Below are positions 44,447 to 54,608 of a stretch of DNA of 64,000 bases, piece after piece (the first letter of the stretch is position 1; each line of letters opens with the position of its first letter). Position numbers and translations under genes: made by a program. The DNA comes from Micromonospora parathelypteridis (GTDB lineage: Bacteria; Actinomycetota; Actinomycetes; Mycobacteriales; Micromonosporaceae): NCBI RefSeq assembly GCF_014201145.1, contig NZ_JACHDP010000001.1, forward strand, positions 6,200,001 to 6,264,000, read 5' to 3'. The notes beneath the pieces were generated by a model, which saw only the letters and a list, made by a program, of their open reading frames with translations, was not told the DNA's origin and did not search any database.

Positions 44447-45352
44447 TCAGTCGGTGTCAGCGCGGCCAAGACGCCAGTAGCCCATGAAGGCCACCGCCCG
44501 CCGGTCCAGACCCCGCTCGGCGACCAGGTGTCGGCGCAGGTTACGGATGACGCCGGCTTCCCCGGCCAGCCACGCGTACAGCGGTGCCGCGGCCACCTCG
44601 TCGGGCACCTCCCACAGGATGTCGGTGTCGACGTCCACGTCCGGGACCGGCTGGGCGGCAGGCGTCGTGCCTGGGGCCAGCAGTTCCCCCGCAGCGGCGG
44701 CGACGGCGGGCACCAGCCGGCTGCCGTACCCGTCGGCGCCCCGGGGCAGCCAGCGGACGTCGATGCCGGGGGGAGCCACCAGTGGCAGCACGTCGTCGGC
44801 GTCGGGCACCTCCAGCAACACCATGCCCCGGGCCGTCTGGGGAAGCCGTTCACAGATGGCGCTGATCGCCGGCACGGCCGTCTCGTCCCCAGCCAGCAGC
44901 AGGGTTGCCCCCGTCGGCGGGCGGAACTCGACCCCGCCGTGGTCCCCGTCGTAGCCGGCATCCGGTCCGACCATGGCGATCCCGTCGCCGGCGTTCACCC
45001 GTCGAGCCCAACGTGTCGCCGGGCCGCTGTCGCCGTGCAGCACGAGGTCGATGTCGACCTCGGCCAGGTGCGGTCGGACCGCCCGCACGGTGTAGGTGCG
45101 TATCGGGTTGCGCTGCTCGTCGGGCAGGGCCCGCCACTCCGTGTACCAGTCCTCGCCCTCGGGCAGCCGCGCCCCTTGCTGGTCGGGCAGCGGCAGCGCC
45201 AGCTTGATCCGCTGGTCGTAACCGTTGTCGGCGAAGCGGTCGAGGTCTGCCCCGGTGAAGGTCACCCGGGTGAAGGACGGGCTGAGTCGGTGTACCGCGC
45301 GGACGGTGACGGTGAACACGCGCCACGGTGCGACGGGCAGGGTCTCGGTCAT
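44447..45352 (-). CDS. Siderophore-interacting protein (ViuB-like ferric reductase)
   Basis: 301 residues. FAD-binding part: WRVFTVTVRAVHRLSPSFTRVTFTG and NPIRTYTVRAVRPHLAEVDIDLVLHGDSGPATRWA. NAD(P)-binding part: LLLAGDETAVPAISAICERLPQ and MVLLEVPDADD; C-terminal AGEAGVIRNLRRHLVAERGLDRRAVAFMGYWRLG is the SIP signature. These cytoplasmic flavoproteins reduce Fe3+-siderophore to release Fe2+. ATG 45352 is used because GAGAGG precedes it and the conserved region begins there. It is the last gene of the uptake operon, 27 bases after the permease stop. Confidence 0.93.
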   Translation of the reverse strand: MTETLPVAPWRVFTVTVRAVHRLSPSFTRVTFTGADLDRFADNGYDQRIKLALPLPDQQGARLPEGEDWYTEWRALPDEQRNPIRTYTVRAVRPHLAEVDIDLVLHGDSGPATRWARRVNAGDGIAMVGPDAGYDGDHGGVEFRPPTGATLLLAGDETAVPAISAICERLPQTARGMVLLEVPDADDVLPLVAPPGIDVRWLPRGADGYGSRLVPAVAAAAGELLAPGTTPAAQPVPDVDVDTDILWEVPDEVAAAPLYAWLAGEAGVIRNLRRHLVAERGLDRRAVAFMGYWRLGRADTD

Positions 45353-45379
45353 GGTGCCTCTCTGGGTTCGGGCCGGCAT

Positions 45380-47488
45380 CTATCGGGGGTTGTTCGCCAC
45401 GGCGCGGGACCGCCACAGCAGCCAGACGAAGTACGGGGTGCCGATCATGGCGGTGACCAGGCCGGCGGGGATCTGGGCCGGTGCGATGACCGTCCGGCCG
45501 AGGGTGTCGGCGATGCTGACCAGCGCCGCGCCGAGCAGGGCGGCCACCGGGAGCACCCGGGAGTGCCGTCCGCCGACGAGTGCCCGGGCCGCGTGCGGGG
45601 CGACCAGGCCGACGAAGCCGATGACCCCGACGGCCGAGACCGCGGTGGAGGTGAGCAGCGCCGCCGCGCCGAGCGCGATCAGCCGGGTGCGTTCCAGCCG
45701 GACGCCCAGCACTCGGGGGGTGTCGTCGTCCAGCGTCATCAGGTCGAGTTCGCGGCGGGCGGCGACCACGGCCGGGGTGAGCACCAGCAGGGCGATCAGC
45801 ACCGGCAGCACCTGGGTGGACGTGCGGCCGTAGGTGGAGCCGGACAGCCAGGTCAACGCCTTTCCGGTGTTCCACGGGTCGAAGGCGACGATCAGGTACG
45901 TGATCAGCGCGATGCCGCCCTGCCAGGCGCCAAAGCCGATCAGCACCAGCCGGTCCGAGCTCAGACCGCCGCGCCAGGCCAGGCCGTAGACCAGGGCGAA
46001 CGCCAGCATCGCGCCGAGCCCGGCGACGCCGGAGACGGCCCACACACCGGCCAGCGGCACGAAGGTGAGCAGCGCGACGGCGCCGAGCCCGGCGCCGGCG
46101 GTGATGCCGAGGATGCCGGGTTCGGCCAGGGGGTTGCGGCAGACCGCCTGAACGGTGGTGCCGGCGACCGCGAGCGCCGCGCCGGCCAGGACCGCTGCGG
46201 CGACGCGTGGCCACCGCTGGTCCAGCACGAACGTGTACGCGGGTCCGGTGGTGCCGTTGACCCAGTTGACCAGGTCACCGAGCAGCACCCAGGTGTCACC
46301 GGCGAGCATGCCGACCGCCACGGCGCAGACGGTCAGCGCGGCGGTGACGGCGACGACGGTGCGGTGGAAGGCGGCGGAGCGGACGGCGGCGTGCCCGCCG
46401 GGCGGGCGGCGGGTGGGGCCCGCGTCGCGGTGCCGGCGGGCCAGCCAGATGAGGATCGCCGCGCCGAACAGGGTGGTGACCACGCCGGTGGGGATGTCGA
46501 CCCCGGCCTGTCCACCCATGACGGCGCGCAGCAGCACGTCGGAGCCGAGCACGATGATGACGCCGGCGATGCCGGACAACGGCAGCAGGATGCGGTGCCG
46601 GTGCACCCCGGGCACCAGGGGGGCGAGCAGCCGGACGATCACCGGGGCGCACAGGCCGACGAAGCCGACCGGGCCGGTGAGGGTCACCGCCGCGGCGGAC
46701 AACAGCACGGCCAGCACGGTGACGATGAGTCGGGTACGCCGTACGTCGAGACCGAGCACGGTGGCGGTGTCGTCGCCGAGGGCGAGGATGTCGAGGCGGT
46801 GCCCGAGCAGGACCAGGACGATGGTGGCGCCGACGATGACCGGCGCGAGTTGGGTCAGCGCGGTCAGGTCGCTCTGCACCAGCGAGCCGTTTCCCCAGGC
46901 GAACAGCCCGATGGTGGCCTGTTCGAACAGGAGCAGCAGCAGGGTGGTCACCGAGCCGAGCGCCAGCGCGGTCGCCGAGCCGGCGAGGATGAGCCGGGTG
47001 GTGCCGGCCTGTCCGCCCGCGGACATCGCCATCACCAGGCCGGCGGCGGCCAGCCCTCCGCAGAAGGCGAGGCCGCCGGCCGGCAGCGCGGGCAGCGAGA
47101 TGCCGAACGCGGCGACCGAGACGATCGCGAGGTGGGCGCCCGCGTTGACCGCGAGGGTGTCGGGGGAGGCGAGCGGGTTGCGGGCGATCGACTGCAACGC
47201 GGCTCCGGCGAATCCGAGCGCGACGCCGATGGTCAGCCCGGCGAGCAGCCGGGGCAGCCGGGAGGCGATCAGGACGCGGGCCGCCTCGTCGTCGGTGCCG
47301 GTGACGAGCCGCAGCAGGTCGAGGGGGCCGACGGTGGAGGTGCCCTGGGTGAGGTGTACCGCGCCCACCACGAGCAGCAGGAGGATCGCGGCGACGAAGA
47401 CACCGACGACGCGGGGCGCGTTCGGGCGCCCGCCCGGAGCCGGCTGGGTGGCCGGCTCCGGGCGCGCGGGTGCGGTCAGCAGGGTCAT
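45380..47488 (-). CDS. Ferric-siderophore ABC permease, FhuB-type double-length
   Basis: 702 residues in two homologous FecCD halves. The first (about 25-350) has IASRLPRLLAGLTIGVALGFAGAALQSIARNPLASPD and VGFVGLCAPVIVRLL. The second (about 375-700) has LDQRWPRVAAAVLAGAALAVAGTTVQAVCRNPLAEPGILG and IGFVGLVAPHAARALVG. The NPLA-P-x-G loops contact the ATPase. The fusion gives both permease subunits in one chain, as in E. coli FhuB. Start ATG 47488 overlaps the binding-protein stop by 4 bp. Transports an unspecified hydroxamate- or catecholate-type complex across the membrane. Confidence 0.95.
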   Translation of the reverse strand: MTLLTAPARPEPATQPAPGGRPNAPRVVGVFVAAILLLLVVGAVHLTQGTSTVGPLDLLRLVTGTDDEAARVLIASRLPRLLAGLTIGVALGFAGAALQSIARNPLASPDTLAVNAGAHLAIVSVAAFGISLPALPAGGLAFCGGLAAAGLVMAMSAGGQAGTTRLILAGSATALALGSVTTLLLLLFEQATIGLFAWGNGSLVQSDLTALTQLAPVIVGATIVLVLLGHRLDILALGDDTATVLGLDVRRTRLIVTVLAVLLSAAAVTLTGPVGFVGLCAPVIVRLLAPLVPGVHRHRILLPLSGIAGVIIVLGSDVLLRAVMGGQAGVDIPTGVVTTLFGAAILIWLARRHRDAGPTRRPPGGHAAVRSAAFHRTVVAVTAALTVCAVAVGMLAGDTWVLLGDLVNWVNGTTGPAYTFVLDQRWPRVAAAVLAGAALAVAGTTVQAVCRNPLAEPGILGITAGAGLGAVALLTFVPLAGVWAVSGVAGLGAMLAFALVYGLAWRGGLSSDRLVLIGFGAWQGGIALITYLIVAFDPWNTGKALTWLSGSTYGRTSTQVLPVLIALLVLTPAVVAARRELDLMTLDDDTPRVLGVRLERTRLIALGAAALLTSTAVSAVGVIGFVGLVAPHAARALVGGRHSRVLPVAALLGAALVSIADTLGRTVIAPAQIPAGLVTAMIGTPYFVWLLWRSRAVANNPR

Positions 47489-48468
47489 GCCGTGTAGGTC
47501 TTGAGGAACTCGTCGATGTACTGCTTGCCGGAGAGGGGGCCACCGAAGGTCCAGATGCCATCGGGCATCTTGTGCAGGTTGCCCTGCTTGACAAAGGGCA
47601 GCGACTTCCAGATCGCGTTGGCGGCGAGGCCGTCGGCGAACACGTCGGTGCCGTCGGAGGCGTTGTAGAAGAGGTGCATGTTCGGATCCTTGAGGACGGT
47701 CATACCTTCGACGTCGGTCTGGCCGAGGCCCCACGCCTCGTCGGTCTTGCCCGTCCAGGCGTTGGTGAGACCAAGCTGGATGCCGATCTGCGAGACGAGC
47801 GCACCCTTGCCGAACATCCGGATGCTGACGGTGCTGCCTTCCTTCCAGCCGTCGGCGATGGCGAACGGCCGGCCGGCGGCGCCAGCGTCGGCGATCTTCT
47901 TCTTGCCGTCGGCGATGGCCGCGTCGAAGTCCACGAGCAGCTTCTCCGCCGCGGTGGTCTTGCCGACGGCCTTCGCGATCATGTTGAGGTCCGAGCGCAT
48001 CCGGCCGAGGTTGTCGGTGGCGTCGCTGCCCTTGGCGACCACGACGGGCACGTACTTCTCCAGCTGGCCGATCAGGTTGGCGCTTCCGTCGCCCTCCATC
48101 ACCACCAGATCAGGCTGGAGAGCGACGATCGAGTCCACGCTCGGCTCGCCGCGGGTGCCGACGTCCTTGACGCTCGGGTCGAGCTTGGCGGCGGTGACCC
48201 ACGTGCCGTAGCCCTTGGGGTCGGCGACGCCGACGGGCATGACACCCAGGCTGACCAGCATCTCGACCTCACCCCACTCCAGGCCGACGACCTTGGTTGC
48301 CGGGGCCTTGAGGGTGACGGCCTTGCCGCGGCTGTCGGTGACGGTGACCGGGCCGCCGGCCGGCGACGCGGAGGACGCGGGGGCCGCGGCGTTCTCGGTG
48401 GTGCCGCAGGCGCCGAGCGTCAGCGCGGCCACCACGGCGATGAGGGCGGTGAAACGGGTACGAGTCAT
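47485..48468 (-). CDS. Ferric-siderophore ABC substrate-binding lipoprotein
   Basis: 327 residues with lipobox LTLGAC (Cys21 counting from ATG 48468). The mature domain is FecB/FhuD type: PVTVTDSRGKAVTLKAPATKVVGLEWGEVEMLVSLGV, GTRGEPSVDSIVALQPDLVV, and DLNMIAKAVGKTTAAEKLLVDFDAAI. It binds the iron complex outside and delivers it to the permease. An in-frame GTG at 48471 just ahead is the alternative start. It lies 36 bases downstream of the ATPase gene and overlaps the permease gene by 4 bp. Confidence 0.94.
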   Translation of the reverse strand: MTRTRFTALIAVVAALTLGACGTTENAAAPASSASPAGGPVTVTDSRGKAVTLKAPATKVVGLEWGEVEMLVSLGVMPVGVADPKGYGTWVTAAKLDPSVKDVGTRGEPSVDSIVALQPDLVVMEGDGSANLIGQLEKYVPVVVAKGSDATDNLGRMRSDLNMIAKAVGKTTAAEKLLVDFDAAIADGKKKIADAGAAGRPFAIADGWKEGSTVSIRMFGKGALVSQIGIQLGLTNAWTGKTDEAWGLGQTDVEGMTVLKDPNMHLFYNASDGTDVFADGLAANAIWKSLPFVKQGNLHKMPDGIWTFGGPLSGKQYIDEFLKTYTA

Positions 48469-48504
48469 CACGATCTTTCTCTGGCTGCGGATCGGGGTGG
48501 TCGT

Positions 48505-49338
48505 TCAGACCGGGATGCGGGTCGAGTGCCGCCCTACGGGGCGGGTGGTGACCAATCCGCTCTCCGGATCGATGGTCACCTCGATGCGAATTCCGTAGGT
48601 CTCGGTCAGGGCGTCCTCGGTGAAGACGGTGGTCGGGGTGCCGGTGGCGCGGACGCGGCCCTGCTGCAGCAGAACCACTTCGTCGGCCACGGCGGCCGCC
48701 TGGTTGAGGTCGTGCAGCACGACGCCGACGGCGACGCCGTGGTCGTCGGCGAGGTCACGCATCAGGTCGAGGATCTCCACCTGGTAGCGCAGGTCGAGGA
48801 AGGTGGTGGGCTCGTCGAGGAGTAGCACCGGGGTGTCCTGGGCCAGGCAGGTGGCCAGCCACACCCGCTGCAGCTCGCCTCCGGAGAGTTCGTCGACGGG
48901 ACGCTCGGCCATCGTGGCGACGCCGGTGACGTCCATGGCACGGGCGATGGCGGCGGGTCCGTTCGGATCCTCCGCGCGCCAGCGCCCCCGGTACGGGTGG
49001 CGGCCGTAACCCACGACGTCACGGACGGTGACCCCGCTCGGCACCGGCCGGCTCTGGGCGAGCAGGGTGACCCGACGGGCGAACTCCCTGGACGGGAGGC
49101 TGGCGGCTGCGACGCCGTCGGCGAGGTGAACCAGGCCGGCCTCGATCGGATGCAGCCGGGCCAGGGCCCGCAGCAGGGTGGACTTGCCGCTGCCATTGGG
49201 CCCTACGAGCGCGGTCACGGCACCCGCGCGAAGGCCGATCACGGCATCGTGCACCACCGGCACACCGTGATAGCCAAGACGGAGATCGACGCCGGACAGG
49301 CTGTACTCCCCGTTGGCCAACGCCAACTCGTTCTGCAT
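48505..49338 (-). CDS. Ferric-siderophore ABC ATPase (FepC/FhuC type)
   Basis: 277 residues. Walker A GPNGSGKST, Q-loop in RRVTLLAQSRPVPSGVTV, signature LSGGELQRVWLATCLAQ, Walker B VLLLDEPTTFLDLRYQ and H-loop GVVLHDLNQAAAVAD. The FLDLRYQ segment is typical of iron-siderophore importers. First gene of a four-gene operon. ATG 49338 abuts the IdeR box, so the message may be very short-leadered, and iron would shut it off. Confidence 0.95.
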   Translation of the reverse strand: MQNELALANGEYSLSGVDLRLGYHGVPVVHDAVIGLRAGAVTALVGPNGSGKSTLLRALARLHPIEAGLVHLADGVAAASLPSREFARRVTLLAQSRPVPSGVTVRDVVGYGRHPYRGRWRAEDPNGPAAIARAMDVTGVATMAERPVDELSGGELQRVWLATCLAQDTPVLLLDEPTTFLDLRYQVEILDLMRDLADDHGVAVGVVLHDLNQAAAVADEVVLLQQGRVRATGTPTTVFTEDALTETYGIRIEVTIDPESGLVTTRPVGRHSTRIPV

Positions 49339-49356
49339 GAGGTTAGGCTAACCTAA
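49338..49356. promoter_or_regulatory. IdeR/DmdR iron box
   Basis: TGAGGTTAGGCTAACCTAA matches 18 of 19 positions of the IdeR/DtxR consensus TTAGGTTAGGCTAACCTAA. It touches the start codon of the siderophore ATPase gene on the minus strand and is therefore placed to repress the operon when Fe2+ is plentiful. Confidence 0.92.
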
Positions 49357-49451
49357 CGAAATAGTGGCGTGTCAAGCCAGCCTCGGGGCCGAGGGCAGCC
49401 CGGCGGACCGGCGGTCGTCGGGACCGTGCACGCGTGGGGGATGCTGGTTCC

Positions 49452-52400
49452 GTGCAGATCACGACCCTCGGCCCACTCGCCGTCGACGGCCAGCCCGTAC
49501 GGGGTGAACGGCTCGCGGCGGTGATCCGCGCGCTCGCCGACGCACGTGGCCGGGCGATCTCCACGAGCCTGCTCGTGGACGCCGTCTGGGACGGCGCGCC
49601 GCCCGACGACGCGACCGGCGCCGTCCAGGCGCTCGTGTCCCGGGTACGCCGTCTCGGGCTGCCGGTGGTCGCGGTGCCGGGCGGATACCGTCTGCCCACC
49701 GAGGACGTCACCATCGACGCGGTCGAGGCGCGGGCGCTCGTCGATGCGGCGCGGACCGTGCTGGGCAGCGGCGACGTCCGCGCCGCCCGCAGCCTGGCCG
49801 ATCAGGCGCGTGCCCTGTTCCCCGAGGTTCCGGAGCTCGACACCACCGAGGACACACGGCTGTTCGCGGACGTCGCCGCCCTGCGCGCGCAGGCGGCACT
49901 CGCCGGTGCGGGGTCGTTCGACGAGGCCGACCTGCGCCGGCTCGTCGCGCGTACGCCCCCGGACGAGCCGTCCGCCGCCCTGCTCGTCCAGGTGCTCGCC
50001 GCCCAGGGGCGGGAGGCGGAGGCGCTGGAGGTGGTGGAGCGGCTCCGCGCCGAGCTGGCCGACCGGTACGGCACCGACCCGTCACCCGTGATCACACAGG
50101 CGCATCTGTCCTTGCTGCGCGGCGAACTCACCGCACCGGCCGTCGCGACGCCACCCCGGCAGCCGGCGCGGATCGCCCTGCCGCCCGCGTGGCGGCGACG
50201 GCTGACCGCCCTCGTCGGACGGGAGCGTGACGTCGAGGCCGTGAGCGAGTTGCTCGCCGAAGCGGCCCTGGTGACGATCGTGGCGACCGGCGGCGCCGGC
50301 AAGACCCGCCTGGCCGCCGAGGTGGCACGACGCACGGCGGCGGCCGGGCGGGCGGTACGGGTGGTCGAGCTCGCCGGCCTGCGCTCGTCCGACGAGGTGC
50401 TGCCCACGGTGCTCGCGGCCCTCGGTGGCGCGGACACCGCGGTGGCCGGGGGCAACCTGGGCCTCGAACGGCGGGTCCTCAGCCCCGAGGAACGGCTGCG
50501 CGCCGTGGCGCCGGATCTCGACGGACTGGTCGTGTTGGACAACTGCGAGCACGTCCTCGACGCGGTGGCCACCGTCGTCGCGGACCTGCTCGCGGCGACC
50601 TCGCCGGAGGTCGCGGTGCTCGCGACGAGTCGGGCCCCGCTGGGCCTGGCCGGCGAGCAGGTCCACCGACTGACCGTGCTGCCCGACTCGGACGCGCTCG
50701 GGCTGATCGAGTCCCGGGCGCGGGCCGGTGGAGCGGTGCCGACCTGGGACACCACCCGCGCCCTTGCGCTCTGTCACCGGCTCGACAATCTGCCGCTGGC
50801 GCTCGAACTGGCCGCCGCACGACTGCGGCACATGCCGATCGACGATGTGCTCGCCGGGCTGACCGACCGGTTCGCGCTGCTCGACGACGCGCTGCGCGGT
50901 CTGCCGGACCGCCACGCGAGCCTGTGGGCGATGGTCGACTGGAGTCGGGAACTTCTCGCTCCCGACGACCGCGCGCTGCTGCAGCGGATCGCGGTCATTC
51001 CCGCGCCGTTCACCGCGGACCTCGCCGCCGCGGTCGCGCAGAGGGCGGACGTACGGCGGGGGCTCGCGACGCTCGTCGAACAGTCCCTGCTGACCCTGGT
51101 CGAGGGCGACGGGCCACCCCGCTACCGGATGCTCGAGACCGTCCGCGAATACGGCGACGCTCGGCTGGACGCCGCCGGCGACCGTGCTGCGGCGATGGCG
51201 GGCCTGACCGAATGGGCCCGGGGTGAGGCCGCCGCGCTCGCCGGCCGCTTCGTCGGCCCCGGCCAGGTCGAGGCGCTCGACCGCTGCGCCGCGGAGCAGG
51301 ACAACCTGCTCGCGGGCCTGCGGTGGGCACTGGGGCAGGACGACGAACCCGCGGCCGTCGACGTCACCACCGCGTTGTTCCACCTCTGGACCGTGCGTGG
51401 CCTACACCTCGAGGTCCTCGCGTGGGCGCGAGGGCTGCTGAACGTCGATCACCCGGAGCGGCGACAGCGGTCGGCGATCCTGCGGGGCCGGGCCAGCGGC
51501 CGGCCACTGCCCGACGCCGAGAGACTCGCCTGGACGTGCGTGGTGATCAGCGTGAACTCCGGCATCAGTGGCGAGCTGCGGCTCGCCGCGCTCGCCCGGC
51601 GGGCACTGCGGGCGCTCCTGGCCGAGCGGCCCGCCGAGGTGTCGCGCCGGCTGACCGCGCTCGCGTCGGCGTTGCCCGGCTTCGACACGTCCGATCTGGA
51701 GCGGAGCCTGAAGAGCGCGAACGAGATGATCGCGCATCCGGATCCGTACGTGCAGGGACTCGGCCTGTTCGCGCGCGCAGCGGTACGGGAGAACGGCGGC
51801 ATGTCGGAGGATTCGATCAACGACGCCGAGCAGGCGTACCACCGCTTCGAGGTTGTCGGTGACCACTGGGGCATGGCGGTGGCGGCGCAGGCCGCCGGGC
51901 ACTTCTTCGCCCCGCGCGGTGACGCCCGCTCGACCGACTGGTTGGCGCGCAGCGTCCGCCACATGGATCTCCTCGGCGCGACGCAGGACGCCCGGTCGAT
52001 CCGGGTGATGCTGGACGTGCAGCTCGCCCTCGCCGGCGACTCGGAGGCAGAGCGGCGCCTGGGCGAAACCGCCACACCAGGCCACGCCGAGCTGACGGAC
52101 GTCGCGCAGGCGCGTCTCGGCCTGGCCCAACTGGCCTGGCAGCGTGAACGGTACGAGGACGCGCTCGCCCACGCCGACGAGGTGACCCGCGCCCTCGCCG
52201 GGTGGACCGGGTCGCCGGTGCAGCCGCGCGTCATCCTCCGGGTCGCGGTGGCGGTCCTTTTTCTACGAGTGGCCGAGGCGCGGCGGGTTCCGGGGACCGA
52301 GGCCGCCGTCCAGGCCGCCGCGTTGCTGTCGCTGGCTCGCGACGAGGCGCTGGCCTCGAAGGACCTTCCGGTGATCGGGGCGTGGGCTTCGGGCGGCGCG

Positions 52401-52631
52401 GAACTCGCGGCGTGCCGGGAGGACGTCGGCACCGCCCGCGAGCTGTCCGCACTCGCGACGCGCATCGGCACCCACATCGAGATGTTCTTCCCCGCCGGGA
52501 AAGGCGAACGGCTCAACGCCGCCCTCGGGGACGAGGAGCAGCGTGAGCCGTTGCTGGCCGCGTGGCGTGAGCGGTCGGTCGCCGCGGCCGTCACCCGGAT
52601 CCGCGAGCTGATGGACGACCTCCTCGCCTAG
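49452..52631 (+). CDS. SARP/AfsR-like transcriptional regulator
   Basis: 1059 residues. N-terminal OmpR-type winged helix (VQITTLGPLAVDGQPVRG, AVQALVSRVRRLGLPVVAVPGGYRL), bacterial transcriptional activation domain (about 90-220, including LLVQVLAAQGREAEALEVVERLRAELADRYG), a STAND NB-ARC ATPase with P-loop VATGGAGKTRLAAEVA (about 278-290) and LVVLDNCEHVLD, and a C-terminal TPR-like helical region. The architecture is that of AfsR-type activators of secondary metabolism. GTG 49452 is a leaderless-looking start. Target genes may be nearby (exporter, acylase) but no heptameric repeats were confirmed. Confidence 0.92.
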   Translation: MQITTLGPLAVDGQPVRGERLAAVIRALADARGRAISTSLLVDAVWDGAPPDDATGAVQALVSRVRRLGLPVVAVPGGYRLPTEDVTIDAVEARALVDAARTVLGSGDVRAARSLADQARALFPEVPELDTTEDTRLFADVAALRAQAALAGAGSFDEADLRRLVARTPPDEPSAALLVQVLAAQGREAEALEVVERLRAELADRYGTDPSPVITQAHLSLLRGELTAPAVATPPRQPARIALPPAWRRRLTALVGRERDVEAVSELLAEAALVTIVATGGAGKTRLAAEVARRTAAAGRAVRVVELAGLRSSDEVLPTVLAALGGADTAVAGGNLGLERRVLSPEERLRAVAPDLDGLVVLDNCEHVLDAVATVVADLLAATSPEVAVLATSRAPLGLAGEQVHRLTVLPDSDALGLIESRARAGGAVPTWDTTRALALCHRLDNLPLALELAAARLRHMPIDDVLAGLTDRFALLDDALRGLPDRHASLWAMVDWSRELLAPDDRALLQRIAVIPAPFTADLAAAVAQRADVRRGLATLVEQSLLTLVEGDGPPRYRMLETVREYGDARLDAAGDRAAAMAGLTEWARGEAAALAGRFVGPGQVEALDRCAAEQDNLLAGLRWALGQDDEPAAVDVTTALFHLWTVRGLHLEVLAWARGLLNVDHPERRQRSAILRGRASGRPLPDAERLAWTCVVISVNSGISGELRLAALARRALRALLAERPAEVSRRLTALASALPGFDTSDLERSLKSANEMIAHPDPYVQGLGLFARAAVRENGGMSEDSINDAEQAYHRFEVVGDHWGMAVAAQAAGHFFAPRGDARSTDWLARSVRHMDLLGATQDARSIRVMLDVQLALAGDSEAERRLGETATPGHAELTDVAQARLGLAQLAWQRERYEDALAHADEVTRALAGWTGSPVQPRVILRVAVAVLFLRVAEARRVPGTEAAVQAAALLSLARDEALASKDLPVIGAWASGGAELAACREDVGTARELSALATRIGTHIEMFFPAGKGERLNAALGDEEQREPLLAAWRERSVAAAVTRIRELMDDLLA

Positions 52632-52632
52632 G

Positions 52633-53456
52633 TCAGATCTTCTTGCGGTACGCGCGCAGCGCCAGCGGCATGAACAGCGCCACGAAGCCGGCGCACCAGG
52701 CGAGCGTCCACCACACGTGGTTGCCGAGTGGGGTGCCGAGGAACAGCCCGCGTACCGACGCCACCAGGTGGGTCATCGGATTGACGTCCACGAAGGCCTG
52801 CATCCAGCCTGGCAGGGTGTCGGCGCCGACGAACACGTTGGACGCGAAGCTCAGCGGCATGATCAACGCGAACATCACGCCCTGCACAGCACCCGCGGTA
52901 CGCACCTTCATCGACACGAGCACCGGCAGCCAGCTCAGGCAGAGCGCGAACAGCACCGCGAGCAGACACCCGGCGATCGCCCGGAACGGGTCGGTTTCGA
53001 TCCGGAAGCCCATCACGTAGCCGATCGCGAGGGTCGACACCGTGACGATGACGTACCGCACGACGTCGCCGAGGACCGCGCCGACCAGTGGCGCGGAGCG
53101 CGGGATCGGCAACGACCGGAACCGGTCGAAGATGCCCTTGGCGATGTCGGTGTTGAGGTTGACGCCGATCGCGATGGCACCGGTGGCGATGGTCTGCGCC
53201 AGGATGCCGGGCAGCAGGAACTGCAGGTAGTCGTGGGTCGATCCGGCGACGGCACCGCCGAAGACGTACACGAAGATGATGAGGAACAGCACCGGCTGCA
53301 GCGTGACGTCGATGAGCGCCTCGGGCGTACGCCAGGTCTTGATGAGGCTGCGCTTGGCGAGCGCCAACGAGTGCCGGATCAGCCGGAACGGCCGTGGGTT
53401 CGGCACGGAGTTCGAGAGCTCGCGGCTTCTCGTGGGTGGGGCGTCGATCAGAGTGC

Positions 53457-53460
<4 letters not shown>
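52633..53460 (-). CDS. ABC exporter permease (DrrB type, ABC-2 family)
   Basis: 275 residues with six membrane helices. It has the ABC-2 segments RTPEALIDVTLQPVLFLIIFVYVFGG, YLQFLLPGILAQTIATGAIAIG, FDRFRSLPIPRSAPLVGAVLGD and the C-terminal NPMTHLVASVRGLFLG. DrrB-type permeases pair with DrrA ATPases to expel antibiotics. ATG 53460 overlaps the ATPase stop (ATGA). It ends one base from the convergent SARP gene. Confidence 0.93.
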
Positions 53461-54437
<977 letters not shown>

Positions 54438-54608
54438 GTCCCACAGCGTGCCCGGGTCGCCTGACACCGCCCTGACACGCCGCCGACACCGACACCGACA
54501 CGCGGTCGACAGCAGGGGTGTACGAGATGGCACGGCAGCGACGAGAATGCCGATCAACGTGAATGTCCCTCGGGCAGCGGCGCCCGGGGACGACGGGGGG
54601 AGGACGCG

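Noticed and set aside
42950..47497. A 1515-codon plus-strand open frame
   Set aside because: It is the antisense shadow of the SDR and siderophore genes; its composition (Gly/Asp/Arg/His/Gln-rich) is typical for such shadows in GC-rich DNA.
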